A stretch of 64,000 nucleotides of DNA, from the NCBI RefSeq assembly GCF_002899715.1, contig NZ_PPEK01000002.1:1-64000 (forward strand), read 5' to 3'. Below are positions 34,345 to 43,052 of the stretch, in pieces; the stretch's first letter is position 1, and every line of letters begins with the position of its first letter. The notes beneath the pieces are model-generated. The model saw only the letters and a program-made list of their open reading frames with translations. It was not told where the DNA came from and did not search any database. Source of the DNA: Enteroscipio rubneri. GTDB taxonomy: Bacteria > Actinomycetota > Coriobacteriia > Coriobacteriales > Eggerthellaceae. The translations under genes were made by a program, and so were the position numbers.

Positions 34345-35574
34345 ATGGAAACAGAGGCCAAAGTTTCGGAGTTTCAGGATTTGCTGTCCTCGCGCGGGGT
34401 ATCCCGCCGCGACTTCATGAAGCTTTGCGGCGCCATCGCCGTCGCGGCCGGGCTCGGAGAGCTTGCCGCACCGCGCGTGGCGCAGGCCCTCGAGAACTCC
34501 GTGATCGGCGCAACAAAGGGCAACCTGTACCCGGTCATCTGGATTGAGGGCGCGTCCTGCACGGGCTGCACCGAGTCGTTCGCGCAGGTCGAGTCCCCGG
34601 ATCCTGCTTCGGTCGTACTTGAGCTGATCTCGCTCAACTACTCCGAGACGCTGTCGGCCGCGGCCGGCCACTCGATGGAGGAGGCCAAAGCGCAGACGAT
34701 CGAGGCCGGCGATTACATCCTGATCTACGAGGGTGCGGTGCTCGAAGGGTGGAACGGCCAGGCGCTGCGCGTTGCGGACATGCCGGGCACGGCGCATCTT
34801 GAAGAGGCGGCAGCAAACGCCACCGCGGTGGTTGCGCTCGGCTCATGCGCGGTCAACGGCGGCTGGATGGGCGCTCATCCCAACACGTCGGGCGCACTCG
34901 GCGTGCAGGCGTATCTGAAGAAGGCCGGCATCGACGTGCCGGTTGTGAATATCCCCGGCTGCCCGGCGAACCCCGAGTGGCTCGTGTCGGTGCTCGTGGA
35001 TGTTGTCATGCTCGGGAAGCTTCCGGATCTCAACGCCGAGAACAAGCCGGCCGGCATCTTCGATCAGACGATCCACGACAACTGTGAGCGTCGCGGGCAT
35101 TTCGAGAACGGCGAGTTCGTCTATCAGTTCGGCTCCGAGGAAGAGGCCAAGGGGTACTGCCTGTATCCGTTGGGCTGCCGCGGTCCCCAGACGAAGTCGA
35201 ACTGCGGCGTGACGCTGTGGAACAACCGCCGCAGCTGGTGCGTGCAGGCGGGTTCCCCCTGCATCGGTTGCTGCGAAGCCAACCCGAACGATCCGGGCCA
35301 GAACTGGGTCGAGGTCAACACTCCGTTCTACAAGCGCCATCGCGACCTGCGCATCGGCGACTGGATGGTCCAGCCCGGCACCATCGCACTCGGCATCACC
35401 GGCATCCTGGCTGCCGCGCTCGTCGTGCACGGTTTCGGCATGAAGGTATCCGGCCGCATGGACGGCGGCGCCGACTTCGAGAAGGTGCGCAAGTGGGACG
35501 AGAAGCATCCGAACCAGTCCATCGGACAGTACGATGCTGCTATGAAAAACGACGACGAGAAGGAAGGGAGGTAA
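34345..35574 (+). CDS. Group 1 [NiFe] hydrogenase small subunit, Tat-exported and membrane-anchored
   Basis: 409 residues. A Tat signal lies at about 20-50 (SRRDFMKLCGAIAVAAGLGE, with R21-R22). The proximal cluster motif is EGASCTGCTES, followed by GSCAVNGGW, GCPANPEW, HDNCERR and CLYPLGCRGPQTKSNCG for the remaining clusters. One C-terminal helix (about 348-365) anchors it to the membrane. It carries electrons from the catalytic subunit to cytochrome b. ATG 34345 is used because GAGGAGG lies 7 bp ahead; a GTG two codons earlier is possible. The large subunit starts 6 bp downstream. Confidence 0.95.
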   Translation: METEAKVSEFQDLLSSRGVSRRDFMKLCGAIAVAAGLGELAAPRVAQALENSVIGATKGNLYPVIWIEGASCTGCTESFAQVESPDPASVVLELISLNYSETLSAAAGHSMEEAKAQTIEAGDYILIYEGAVLEGWNGQALRVADMPGTAHLEEAAANATAVVALGSCAVNGGWMGAHPNTSGALGVQAYLKKAGIDVPVVNIPGCPANPEWLVSVLVDVVMLGKLPDLNAENKPAGIFDQTIHDNCERRGHFENGEFVYQFGSEEEAKGYCLYPLGCRGPQTKSNCGVTLWNNRRSWCVQAGSPCIGCCEANPNDPGQNWVEVNTPFYKRHRDLRIGDWMVQPGTIALGITGILAAALVVHGFGMKVSGRMDGGADFEKVRKWDEKHPNQSIGQYDAAMKNDDEKEGR

Positions 35575-35580
35575 GCCGAC

Positions 35581-37245
35581 ATGACCCGTTCAGTTATCGA
35601 CCCGATCACCCGTATCGAAGGTCACCTGCGCGTGGAGATGGAAGTCCAGAACGGCAAGGTTTCCGACGCCTGGGTGTCCGGCGGCTGCTTCCGCGGCATG
35701 GAGCTCGTCGTGGAGAACCGCACGCCTGAGGATGCTGCGCAGATCGTGCAGCGCATCTGCGGCGTGTGCCCGGTATCGCACGCCCACGCCTCCACTATCG
35801 CGGCCGAGAAGGCCTACGGCATCCAGATTTCCAACAACGCGCGCATCATCCGCAACCTGCTCGAGGGTGCGCAGTTCCTGCATAGCCACATCCTGTGGTT
35901 CTACAACCTGGCTGCGCTCGACTACGTGAATCCGCTTAACGCGCTTGACGCCGATCCTGACGAGGCCTACGAACTGGCTCGTCTGGCCGGCACGTCCACG
36001 CGCAGCGATTTTGCAGCTCTGAAGGAGCGTCTGTCGAATTTTGCCGCCAATGGCCAGTACTCCATCTTCTCGGGCAACTGGTTTGACGCCGAGGACGGCA
36101 CCGGCTATCAGCTGCCGCCCGCACTCGACCTCATCTGCACGGCGCATTACCTTGAGGCGCTCACCATGCAGGCGAAGGCCTCCGAGATTTCCGCGCTGCT
36201 GGGTGGCAAGATGCCGCACGTCATGACCCTTATCCCGGGCGGCACGGCCTTCGTGCCCACCGAGCAGAAGCTTGATGACCTCAAGTACCTTGTCAAGGAA
36301 GTGCGCGACTGGGTCGAGGCGACGATGATCCCCGACACGCTTGCTATTGCGCCGTACTACAAGGATGCGCTCAAGTGGGGCAAGGGCTGCGGCCGTTACG
36401 TTGCCTGGGGCGTGTTCGAGGGCCAGGAGCAGACGACCGACTACGTCGAGCAGATGAAGAATCGCTATCTGCCCATGGGCGTGATCGATGAGAACCTCAA
36501 CATCTCCGACGTGCAGGAAAGCCTCATCACCGAGTACGTGGGCCACTCCTGGTACAAGGGCGAGGACACCTACACCTCCCCCTACTTCACCACCGAGCCG
36601 GAGTTCACCGAGTACAACGTGGACGACCGCTACACGTGGTGCAAGGCTCCCGCCTACGACGGCAAGCCCTACGAGGCTGGCGGGCTCTCCCGCATCTTGG
36701 CTGCGTACCTGCGCGACGTTCCGTTCGTCGTGGATCAAGTGGACGGGCTGCTCGAGGCCTTGGGTGCACCCGGTCAGATCAGCGCCGCGCAGTCGACGCT
36801 CGGCCGCACCGCCGTCCGCCAGATCGAGTCGCTCTATATTGCCAATCTCATGGTTGAGTGGGTCGACGAGCTGTGCGAGGCTGTGAAGGGCGGCGACAGC
36901 GAGTACTTCCGCGCTCCCGAAACCATCACTGGCGCCGGCACGGGCTTCTGGGAAGCTCCGCGCGGTGCGCTCTACCACTCCGAGAACGTCATCGACGGCA
37001 AGATCGATGGATACCAGATCATCATCCCGACCACCTGGAACATTGCGCCGATCAACGCCGAAGGCGAGCACGGCCCGATGGAGCAGGCGCTCATCGGCGT
37101 GCCGGTGGGAGACATCGAGAAGCCCATCAACGCTCTGCGCACCGTTCATAGCTTCGATCCGTGCACGGCCTGCGCGGTGCACATCACCGAACCGGCGACG
37201 GGCAAGAGCTTCGAGACCGTCACGAGCCCTTGGGGGGTGAAGTAA
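35581..37245 (+). CDS. Group 1 [NiFe] hydrogenase large subunit
   Basis: 554 residues. L1 is RICGVCPVSH (C60, C63) and L2 DPCTACAVH (C528, C531, H534), giving all four metal cysteines. A 20-residue tail follows H534 and would be cut off by the protease encoded at 39.5 kb. It oxidises hydrogen outside the membrane after export together with the Tat-tagged small subunit. The predicted role is respiratory hydrogen uptake. The sequence type seems close to the Coriobacteria-associated group 1 lineage, but that needs a tree. Confidence 0.95.
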   Translation: MTRSVIDPITRIEGHLRVEMEVQNGKVSDAWVSGGCFRGMELVVENRTPEDAAQIVQRICGVCPVSHAHASTIAAEKAYGIQISNNARIIRNLLEGAQFLHSHILWFYNLAALDYVNPLNALDADPDEAYELARLAGTSTRSDFAALKERLSNFAANGQYSIFSGNWFDAEDGTGYQLPPALDLICTAHYLEALTMQAKASEISALLGGKMPHVMTLIPGGTAFVPTEQKLDDLKYLVKEVRDWVEATMIPDTLAIAPYYKDALKWGKGCGRYVAWGVFEGQEQTTDYVEQMKNRYLPMGVIDENLNISDVQESLITEYVGHSWYKGEDTYTSPYFTTEPEFTEYNVDDRYTWCKAPAYDGKPYEAGGLSRILAAYLRDVPFVVDQVDGLLEALGAPGQISAAQSTLGRTAVRQIESLYIANLMVEWVDELCEAVKGGDSEYFRAPETITGAGTGFWEAPRGALYHSENVIDGKIDGYQIIIPTTWNIAPINAEGEHGPMEQALIGVPVGDIEKPINALRTVHSFDPCTACAVHITEPATGKSFETVTSPWGVK

Positions 37246-37246
37246 T

Positions 37247-37933
37247 ATGGCGCACTTGGCACACTACCGCGAAGCGCATCCGCTGCCCTTCGTCATCACG
37301 CACTGGATCAACCTCGTGTGCATGGTTCTGCTCATCATCACGGGCTTCAGCATCCACTTCCCGTTCTGGCCCGAGTTTATGGGCATCGCCCGCGGCGTGC
37401 ATGTGTTCTGCGGCTTCGTGCTGTTCATCAACTGCATCGTCCGCGTGCTCATGGCCTTCTTCGTGAAGTCGTCTCCGACCGGCGGCACCCGCTCGCAGGT
37501 CACCGATTTCAAGACGTGGCTTCCGCAGAAGGACAACCGTCACCAGGCGGGTGCGTGGATCAAATACTACCTGTTCCTGAAGAAGGATCACCCGCTGGGC
37601 GCCAAGCTGGGCGTGCCGCAGAAGATCAGCTACCTGCTGATCCCCGTGCTCATCATCGTTATGTTCTACACCGGCTTGTGCCTGTGGAACCCCACGATGA
37701 ACATCGGGTTCTTCGCCGCCGGCACGGATCTGGTGGGCGGCCTTATGTCGATGCGCATCATCCACTACTTCATGATGTACGTCTTCATCTGCTTCATGTT
37801 CATCCACCTGTACCTGGCCAATATCGAGGGCCTGTCCCCGACCAAGCTCATGCTGTTCCGCAAGGAGCACGGCGGTTTGGTCTACGACCCCGACAAGCAC
37901 GTCATCGTGGGCGAGGACGACCTCAAGCACTAG
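37247..37933 (+). CDS. Ni/Fe-hydrogenase b-type cytochrome subunit
   Basis: 228 residues with four predicted helices and haem-ligand histidines within them (THWINLVCMVLLIITGFSIH, HVFCGF, RIIHYFMMYVFICFMFIHLY). It accepts electrons from the small subunit and passes them to the quinone pool. It starts 1 bp after the large-subunit stop, so the three genes form one operon ending at a strong hairpin. Confidence 0.93.
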   Translation: MAHLAHYREAHPLPFVITHWINLVCMVLLIITGFSIHFPFWPEFMGIARGVHVFCGFVLFINCIVRVLMAFFVKSSPTGGTRSQVTDFKTWLPQKDNRHQAGAWIKYYLFLKKDHPLGAKLGVPQKISYLLIPVLIIVMFYTGLCLWNPTMNIGFFAAGTDLVGGLMSMRIIHYFMMYVFICFMFIHLYLANIEGLSPTKLMLFRKEHGGLVYDPDKHVIVGEDDLKH

Positions 37934-37953
37934 GAAGCACCAATCTGGTTTCG

Positions 37954-37983
37954 AGATTCGGCGGCCGCACGGCCGCCGAATCT
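37954..37983 (+). terminator. Strong hairpin after the hydrogenase structural genes
   Basis: A perfect 14-bp stem (AGATTCGGCGGCCG with its complement) around a 2-nt loop begins 20 bp after the cytochrome stop. A smaller GGCTTTTT hairpin near 38125-38147 may back it up. The rest of 37984-38232 shows no gene. Confidence 0.65.
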
Positions 37984-38232
37984 GTTGTATGCCGCGAGGT
38001 TCGGAGATCCCTGCTTCGTCGCTTCAGGCTGGGTATGCGTATCGTGTGACGCGTACCCAGCCTTCGCGATGGCCGGGTCATCTCCGAGTCTTTTGCTGTT
38101 TTTCGAACAAGATACGGAAGCCGAGAGCCCCAACAAGAGGCTTTTTGTATGACTTGAAGGCTGCGACTATCGTTCGGCTGACGGAGATCGAACGACCTGC
38201 GGGCTACGTTCGCTCATCGAGAGGTTCGCTTG

Positions 38233-38793
38233 CTAGTTCCCCTCGCGTTCCACGAAGGCGACGAAGGCGTCGGCTTGCGCTTCGAGGTAGGGAAGTGAGG
38301 CGTCCAGAGCGAGCATGCCCTCCGGGGCCTGCGTTCCCACGTGGGGGATGGTGAGGCGCGGCTTGTTCATCACGTTCGCATCGAGGAAGCTCAGGATGCC
38401 GACGAGCTGATCCTGGGCATGCGCGGCGCCGCTCATTCCGATGCTCGCGCCTGCGAGTGCGACGGGCTTGCCGGCCAGCACCTGCGGCTCGCCTTCGCCT
38501 GCGGGGCGCGAGAGCCAGTCGATGAGGTTCTTCAACGGCCCGGGAACAGCGTGGTTGTACTCGGGACTGAAGAGCCACACGCCGTCTGCGCTGCGCACGG
38601 CGGCACGGACGCGGGCGACAGGAGCAGGTTCGGGATGTTCGATATCCTGGTTCATGAACGGCACGTCGGCCCATTCGAGCAGCTCGAATTCGACGTCCGG
38701 ATGGCGCTGTGCCATGACGGCTCGCGCCGCTTCGGCCAGCTGCCGGTTGTAGCTTCCTTTGCGCAGAGAGCCTGCGATGCCGAGAAAGCGCAT
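38233..38793 (-). CDS. NADPH-dependent FMN reductase (NAD(P)H-quinone/azo reductase family)
   Basis: 186 residues with a flavodoxin-like fold. The FMN phosphate loop is IAGSLRKGSYNRQLAEA, and the second flavin contact is SPEYNHAVPGPLKNLIDWLS. It would reduce FMN or small quinone, azo or nitro compounds with NAD(P)H. The ATG at 38791-38793 follows AGGAGC; the longer frame upstream lacks family sequence. It is oriented against the hydrogenase genes on both sides, so it is an insertion into, not part of, that operon. Confidence 0.9.
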   Translation of the reverse strand: MRFLGIAGSLRKGSYNRQLAEAARAVMAQRHPDVEFELLEWADVPFMNQDIEHPEPAPVARVRAAVRSADGVWLFSPEYNHAVPGPLKNLIDWLSRPAGEGEPQVLAGKPVALAGASIGMSGAAHAQDQLVGILSFLDANVMNKPRLTIPHVGTQAPEGMLALDASLPYLEAQADAFVAFVEREGN

Positions 38794-39045
38794 GAACGCT
38801 CCTATCTTCTCGCTCGGATCCGGCCGTTTCGCGGCCGCTCCCATCATCCCAGAGCAGCGCGCACATTTCGCGGGAAAAGCATCTTTGTAGCCGAATTGAT
38901 CGACAGGCGCACACTCCGCTGCTCGACGGAGATCGCCCCGCGATACTTCCTGCGAAAGCTCTTCCGGGTTCCCGCAGCCTCCGGGCTTCCACCGCGAACC
39001 CCCGCCGCCCGCGACGTCCTCGGCGGCCGGCGTGCGGCGCTTCGC

Positions 39046-39051
39046 TATAAT
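39046..39051 (+). promoter_or_regulatory. -10 box for the small membrane protein and protease genes
   Basis: A perfect TATAAT 36 bp ahead of the GTG start at 39088, with no obvious -35. It implies the maturation protease pair is transcribed separately from the hydrogenase structural genes. Confidence 0.4.
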
Positions 39052-39087
39052 GCAGGACGGAAACCCGAGCAAGGAGGACGGCGGATC

Positions 39088-39516
39088 GTGGCTGAATTGA
39101 CCGACGAGCAGATAGCGCAGGAGGACGAGTTCCTCAAAGGACTGCCGCGCATCAATGTGGGCGCGCTGTTTTTGCCGCCCATTTGGGGTCCCGCCCACGG
39201 CTTCTGGGTCACCATTCTGTTCTATCCCATTTGGCTGTTCGCTGACAACATGTTCTACGCAGCGTGGACCGAGCGCACGCCGCTCGCCATCGTCGTCGCC
39301 CTGGTGGTGTTCGCCACGCTGACTGCGGGAACCGTCGCGTTTTCGATCATCGCCCAGCCCTTGGCGGCTCATCGTGCGGAAGCGCGCGGCGTGGACAGAC
39401 AAGTCTACCTGCGCCGTCAGCGCGTATGGGCCGTCGTCTGCGTCATTGCCGGTCTTGCGATGATTGCGGGGGCCACGTATTACAATCTCGTCGTCCGACC
39501 GACGCTGGGGTTGTGA
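39088..39516 (+). CDS. Small membrane protein of unknown function in the hydrogenase region
   Basis: 142 residues with a charged N terminus (AELTDEQIAQEDEFLKGLPR) and three probable membrane segments (about 27-50, 60-82, 108-128). The GTG at 39088 follows a strong AAGGAGG site. No family is recognised beyond a small integral membrane protein. It is 20 bp ahead of the maturation protease gene, so a role in hydrogenase assembly or anchoring is possible but only inferred from position. Confidence 0.65.
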   Translation: MAELTDEQIAQEDEFLKGLPRINVGALFLPPIWGPAHGFWVTILFYPIWLFADNMFYAAWTERTPLAIVVALVVFATLTAGTVAFSIIAQPLAAHRAEARGVDRQVYLRRQRVWAVVCVIAGLAMIAGATYYNLVVRPTLGL

Positions 39517-39536
39517 TTGCTATGGGGGAAACAGAC

Positions 39537-40052
39537 ATGAAGGAAGGCTGCCGGCGCATCGGCGTGTTCTGCGTGGGCAACAAGCTCATGCTGGACGACG
39601 GGCTGGGCACTGCTGTCTACGAGGAGCTTGTCGAGCGCTACGAGATTCCGGAGAACGTGGAGCTGTTCGACCTGGGATGCCTGAGTCTCGACATGATCGA
39701 GCGCGTACGCGAATTCGACGTCATCATCACGGTGGACGCGGTGGACGGTACGGATGCGGAGCCGGGAACCGTGTTTCGCTTCGAGCCCGATGCCATGGCG
39801 CGGCGCACTGGTGCCACGGCTTCGCTGCACGATCTGAAGCTCGTCGACCTGTTCGATGCGGCCGCGCTTTTAGGTTACGAGGCTCAGGGCCTGTGCTTGG
39901 GCATGCAGGTAGAGAATCCTTCGCCGGTGGTCGCCACAATAGGCCTCACGCCGAAGGTGGCTGCCGCACTGCCGCTTTTGGTGGAGACCACGGCAGGCGA
40001 GCTCGCGCGCCTGGGCTCGCCGCTTTCCCGACGCGCTGTTTCCGAAGACTAA
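39537..40052 (+). CDS. Hydrogenase maturation protease (HycI/HybD family)
   Basis: 171 residues. The N-terminal VFCVGNKLMLDDGLG matches the family start GVGNxLxxDDGxG, including the nickel-sensing acidic residue. A second acidic residue occurs in ITVDAVDG. It removes the C-terminal tail of the [NiFe] large subunit after metal insertion. The group-1 large subunit at 35.6 kb has a suitable tail; the group-3b one at 12 kb does not. ATG 39537 is favoured by GGGGGAA upstream; ATG 39522 is the alternative. Confidence 0.9.
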   Translation: MKEGCRRIGVFCVGNKLMLDDGLGTAVYEELVERYEIPENVELFDLGCLSLDMIERVREFDVIITVDAVDGTDAEPGTVFRFEPDAMARRTGATASLHDLKLVDLFDAAALLGYEAQGLCLGMQVENPSPVVATIGLTPKVAAALPLLVETTAGELARLGSPLSRRAVSED

Positions 40053-40223
40053 TCCGCGCACGCGTCCGAGCTCTCCATAGGGATGCGGCTGCTCTCCGAT
40101 TGCGGATGAACCCGTTCGCTCGCTTGATGACGGTTCGTATCCCGACACGGTGACCTGCGCCGCATTTCGACGACCGCTTTTGGGGCATGTCTGGTCAAGC
40201 TTTTGTTCCAGCATGCTGACCGT

Positions 40224-41897
40224 TTACGGGGTTTGCATGAATTTCCGCTCAAACTCGTCAGCGGGTACCGGTTTCGATACGAGAAAGCCCTGCACGCCGT
40301 CCGCTCCGATCGCGCGTACGGCGTCGAGTTCCAGTCGCTCCTCTACGCCCTCGACCGTGACCTGGATGCCCACGCTATGGCATAGGTCGATGACGGCGTC
40401 GATGAAGGCGCGATTGAACGCTTCGACGTGGATATCCTTGATAAACAATCGATCGATTTTCACGATGTCGGCCGGCGACTGCGAAAGCAGGCCGAGCGAA
40501 GAATATCCGGTGCCGAAATCGTCCATGGCCAGGCGCACGCCGAGGGAGCGCAGACGGTCGAACGTCGTACGCAGCGTGTCGAGGTCGGTGACGAAACAGC
40601 TTTCCGTCATTTCCAGCACGATACAGCGAGGTTCTGCGCCCGAGCTGACCAGCGTCTGTTCGACAAAGGGTACGAAGTCGGCTTCGAACAGCTGCAACGT
40701 AGATATGTTTACATTCATGACGAAATCCGGGAACATGCGTACCCAAGCAGCGCACTGGTTCATGGCTTGCTTCAGAACCCATCGACCAACAGCGCCGATG
40801 AGCCCATACGACTCCAGAACGGGGATGAACTCCGCAGGACTTACAGAGCCGAAACCTTCCGCGTCCCAACGCAATAGTGCTTCAGCGCCGGCCACATGCA
40901 ATGTTTGAGCATCGACGAGCGGTTGAAAATGCAACGAGAATCCTTGCATATCGTCCAGCACTGATGTTTGGAGGCGATCGCTCAGTTCTAGTCGCCGCAG
41001 CTTCTCCTGCGACATAGCCGGCGAGTAGAAGGAGACTGTGTTCTTTCCCCGGTGCTTGCTTTCTTCAAGTGCGTTTTCTGCGTGCTTGATAAGTTCGAGC
41101 GCGCTTTCGCCATCCTCTCCGACAAGAGCGATGCCTCCTGAAACCGTGCAGAAGTACGGAACACCGTCAATGTCTTGCTGCCGGTTCGCGAAGGTGTGGA
41201 TCGTGCGATAGAGATCTTGCATGGCATTGCGGTCGGCGTTATCGAACACGACGGCAAATTCATCTCCGTCGAAGCGGAAAGCCGAGGCGCCTTCAGGTAA
41301 GAGCCGCTGGAGCGATTGTGCGAAGCGACGCAGTACACCGTTTCCGAACGCGTGGTCGTTGAGGGAGTTTACACGTGAGAAGTCGTCAAGGCCCAGCAGC
41401 AGCACTCCGCCAGAGGGTCGTTCGCACGCGAGGAGGCGGTCGAGCACCTGAAGGCATTTGCCGTGCATGAATAGGCCGGTGATGGCATCCACCTTGCCCT
41501 TGCGTTCGAGGTTCGTGATGGCTCCCGAGAACAATACGGGCTCGCCCATGTCGTCGCGCATGAGAAGGCCACGGCATACGATCCATACGAGTTCGCCGGT
41601 GCGCGTACGCACCTGGTATTCGAGGTCGTGCTCGTCGGTCACGCCCGAGAGCATGGCTTCGATGGAGGCGTCGAAGCTCGGGCGGTCCCGTTCGATCACG
41701 TGTTGGCGCCAGCGGGGGATGAGTCCCTTAAACACGCGGTCGGGCAGGTTGAAGTCGTGCAGCATGTTCTCAGACACGACGGCCGTGTCTGTTTTCATGT
41801 CGATGATGTACAGGTAGTCGTCGGTGCTGAAGGCGATCGCATCGTAGAGCAACCGCGGGTCGAGGTCGAACGATTGCAGTGCTTCCTTCGTGTCCAT
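40224..41897 (-). CDS. PAS-like/GGDEF/EAL domain protein, probable c-di-GMP phosphodiesterase
   Basis: 557 residues. An N-terminal sensor region (about 1-135, PAS-like) precedes a diguanylate-cyclase-like domain whose signature reads FDGDEF instead of GGDEF, so cyclase activity is doubtful. The EAL domain (about 310-555) keeps the key motifs: EALLRWD, NVNIS, LEMTESCF, DDFGTGYSSLGLL, KIDRLF and VEGVEE. The likely net activity is hydrolysis of cyclic di-GMP, perhaps tuned by the degenerate domain. It has no membrane segment. The ATG at 41895-41897 follows GAGGTG; upstream sequence in frame is not conserved in type. Confidence 0.9.
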   Translation of the reverse strand: MDTKEALQSFDLDPRLLYDAIAFSTDDYLYIIDMKTDTAVVSENMLHDFNLPDRVFKGLIPRWRQHVIERDRPSFDASIEAMLSGVTDEHDLEYQVRTRTGELVWIVCRGLLMRDDMGEPVLFSGAITNLERKGKVDAITGLFMHGKCLQVLDRLLACERPSGGVLLLGLDDFSRVNSLNDHAFGNGVLRRFAQSLQRLLPEGASAFRFDGDEFAVVFDNADRNAMQDLYRTIHTFANRQQDIDGVPYFCTVSGGIALVGEDGESALELIKHAENALEESKHRGKNTVSFYSPAMSQEKLRRLELSDRLQTSVLDDMQGFSLHFQPLVDAQTLHVAGAEALLRWDAEGFGSVSPAEFIPVLESYGLIGAVGRWVLKQAMNQCAAWVRMFPDFVMNVNISTLQLFEADFVPFVEQTLVSSGAEPRCIVLEMTESCFVTDLDTLRTTFDRLRSLGVRLAMDDFGTGYSSLGLLSQSPADIVKIDRLFIKDIHVEAFNRAFIDAVIDLCHSVGIQVTVEGVEERLELDAVRAIGADGVQGFLVSKPVPADEFERKFMQTP

Positions 41898-42198
41898 GCA
41901 GCGCACCTCGCGTCTGTTCCCATGCTTTCGGCTTCGCCTTCTATTGTACTGGGAAACAGCATGGGAGTGATCAAAAATGGCGAAGATAGGGTATTTCCGC
42001 ACCGTCGCAGATATAGAAGCCAACGTGCGGAAGCGGCTGCGATGGGGACTTGCAAGGCGTAGCGATTGCGTGACGAATCACCTGCGGATTCGCCACGGTG
42101 CTGTGATGCAAGGACCTTCGGAGGGCGGCGCAGGTATCCTGTAGGGAAAACCCTCCGGCCCGCAGTCGCGCGCGGCCGCCGAGAAGGAGCCTGCCCCT
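41898..42198. other. Intergenic region upstream of the GGDEF/EAL gene
   Basis: About 300 bp between divergent genes. The 9-bp inverted repeat TCCCATGCT (41918-41926) / AGCATGGGA (41958-41966) brackets a minus-strand TACAAT (41943-41948), so it may be an operator around the promoter. No gene is seen. Confidence 0.35.
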
Positions 42199-42621
42199 AT
42201 GCAAATCAACACCATTAGTGCGTATGAGACCTCTGCTGAGCAGTTCTTCGAAGATCTCGCATCGTGGGGTGTCGATCTTTTGCTGGACACCCGCTTGAAG
42301 AACACGAATCAGCTCGCGGGCTTCACGAAGAAGAACGATCTGGCCTACTTTGTGCCTCGGCTTCTGCATGCCGACTACGTGCACGACAAGCTGTTCGCCC
42401 CGGCGCCAACGATGCTCGAGCGCTATCTGCACGGCAACATCGGTTGGGATGCCTTTGCTGATGCCTATCGAGAAGATATGCGCGAGCGCGATGCCGTGCC
42501 GCACTTCTTTAACCGCTACGGCGAGTACCGGAGCGTCTGCCTCCTGGGTACCGCCACCCACAAGCGCCGCAGCCACGTAGAAGTACTCCAGCAAATGCTC
42601 GAGGCCGCGACAAAGGCCTAG
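42199..42621 (+). CDS. DUF488 domain protein
   Basis: 140 residues resembling the DUF488 family: an N-terminal TISAYETSAEQFFEDL, the VDLLLDTRLKNTNQLAGF block and a C-terminal CLLGTATHKRRSHVEVL, where the usual C-x-E-x2-x2-C-H-R segment is reduced to one Cys. The family is uncharacterised. The AAGGAG ribosome site lies 9 bp ahead of the ATG. It is a single gene followed by a gap of about 430 bp. Confidence 0.8.
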   Translation: MQINTISAYETSAEQFFEDLASWGVDLLLDTRLKNTNQLAGFTKKNDLAYFVPRLLHADYVHDKLFAPAPTMLERYLHGNIGWDAFADAYREDMRERDAVPHFFNRYGEYRSVCLLGTATHKRRSHVEVLQQMLEAATKA

Positions 42622-42993
42622 CGTTCTCGCGGATTCGACGCTGGACATCCCTTTCGCTCCCGCGGGTTCGGCGCTGAGAAACATCCCCCCGTCTTTGCAG
42701 CGTCGGTGCTCCAGCCCGCTTCTGTGGCTACGCCGGGAGCCGTGCCTTCTGTCGACGCCGGGCACCCGCCTTGTGCTGGCTGCACAGTCGACTGGAAGGC
42801 GACCATGCGTGCGTCCGTGTTCGCAGGCGCAGCGCTTCCAGTCCATTCCGTGCGGGACTATCTTCAACTCGATTCTGTTCGACGTTCTCTTCGGCAAAAT
42901 GTTTCACGTAAAACATTCGTACGGTTATTTTGCGATCGAGAAATTCATGGACCATGCCAACCTCGGGCGCGCGACTGCCGGTTTCGATACTTC
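42622..42993. other. Intergenic region containing a parS-like site
   Basis: There is no gene in this region. An imperfect direct repeat (CGCGGATTCGACGCTG near 42629 and CGCGGGTTCGGCGCTG near 42661) precedes GC-rich sequence. The segment from about 42880 is AT-richer and carries the parS-like palindrome described separately. Confidence 0.4.
42900..42915. promoter_or_regulatory. parS-like centromere site (15/16 match)
   Basis: TGTTTCACGTAAAACA differs from the widely conserved ParB-binding site TGTTTCACGTGAAACA at one base. The dyad extends one further base pair each side (AATGTTT / AAACATT). It lies in a non-coding gap ahead of the TetR promoter. ParB genes are not in the window. Confidence 0.6.
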
Positions 42994-43021
42994 TTGCAAA
43001 ACTAGCGATCGCTAGTATAAT
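42994..43021 (+). promoter_or_regulatory. Promoter with embedded TetR operator
   Basis: TTGCAA (42994-42999) and TATAAT (43016-43021) are 16 bp apart. The perfect 16-bp palindrome ACTAGCGATCGCTAGT (43001-43016) fills the spacer, and a further half-site TCGCTAGTTT follows at 43031-43040. This is a classic arrangement for autorepression by the TetR encoded 13 bp downstream. Confidence 0.8.
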
Positions 43022-43052
43022 TGCGAGCATTCGCTAGTTTATAGGGGGATGA

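Noticed and set aside
37984-38232. A possible small gene after the hydrogenase terminator
   Set aside because: Short plus frames lack a start with a ribosome site and codon use is inconsistent; it looks like non-coding sequence.
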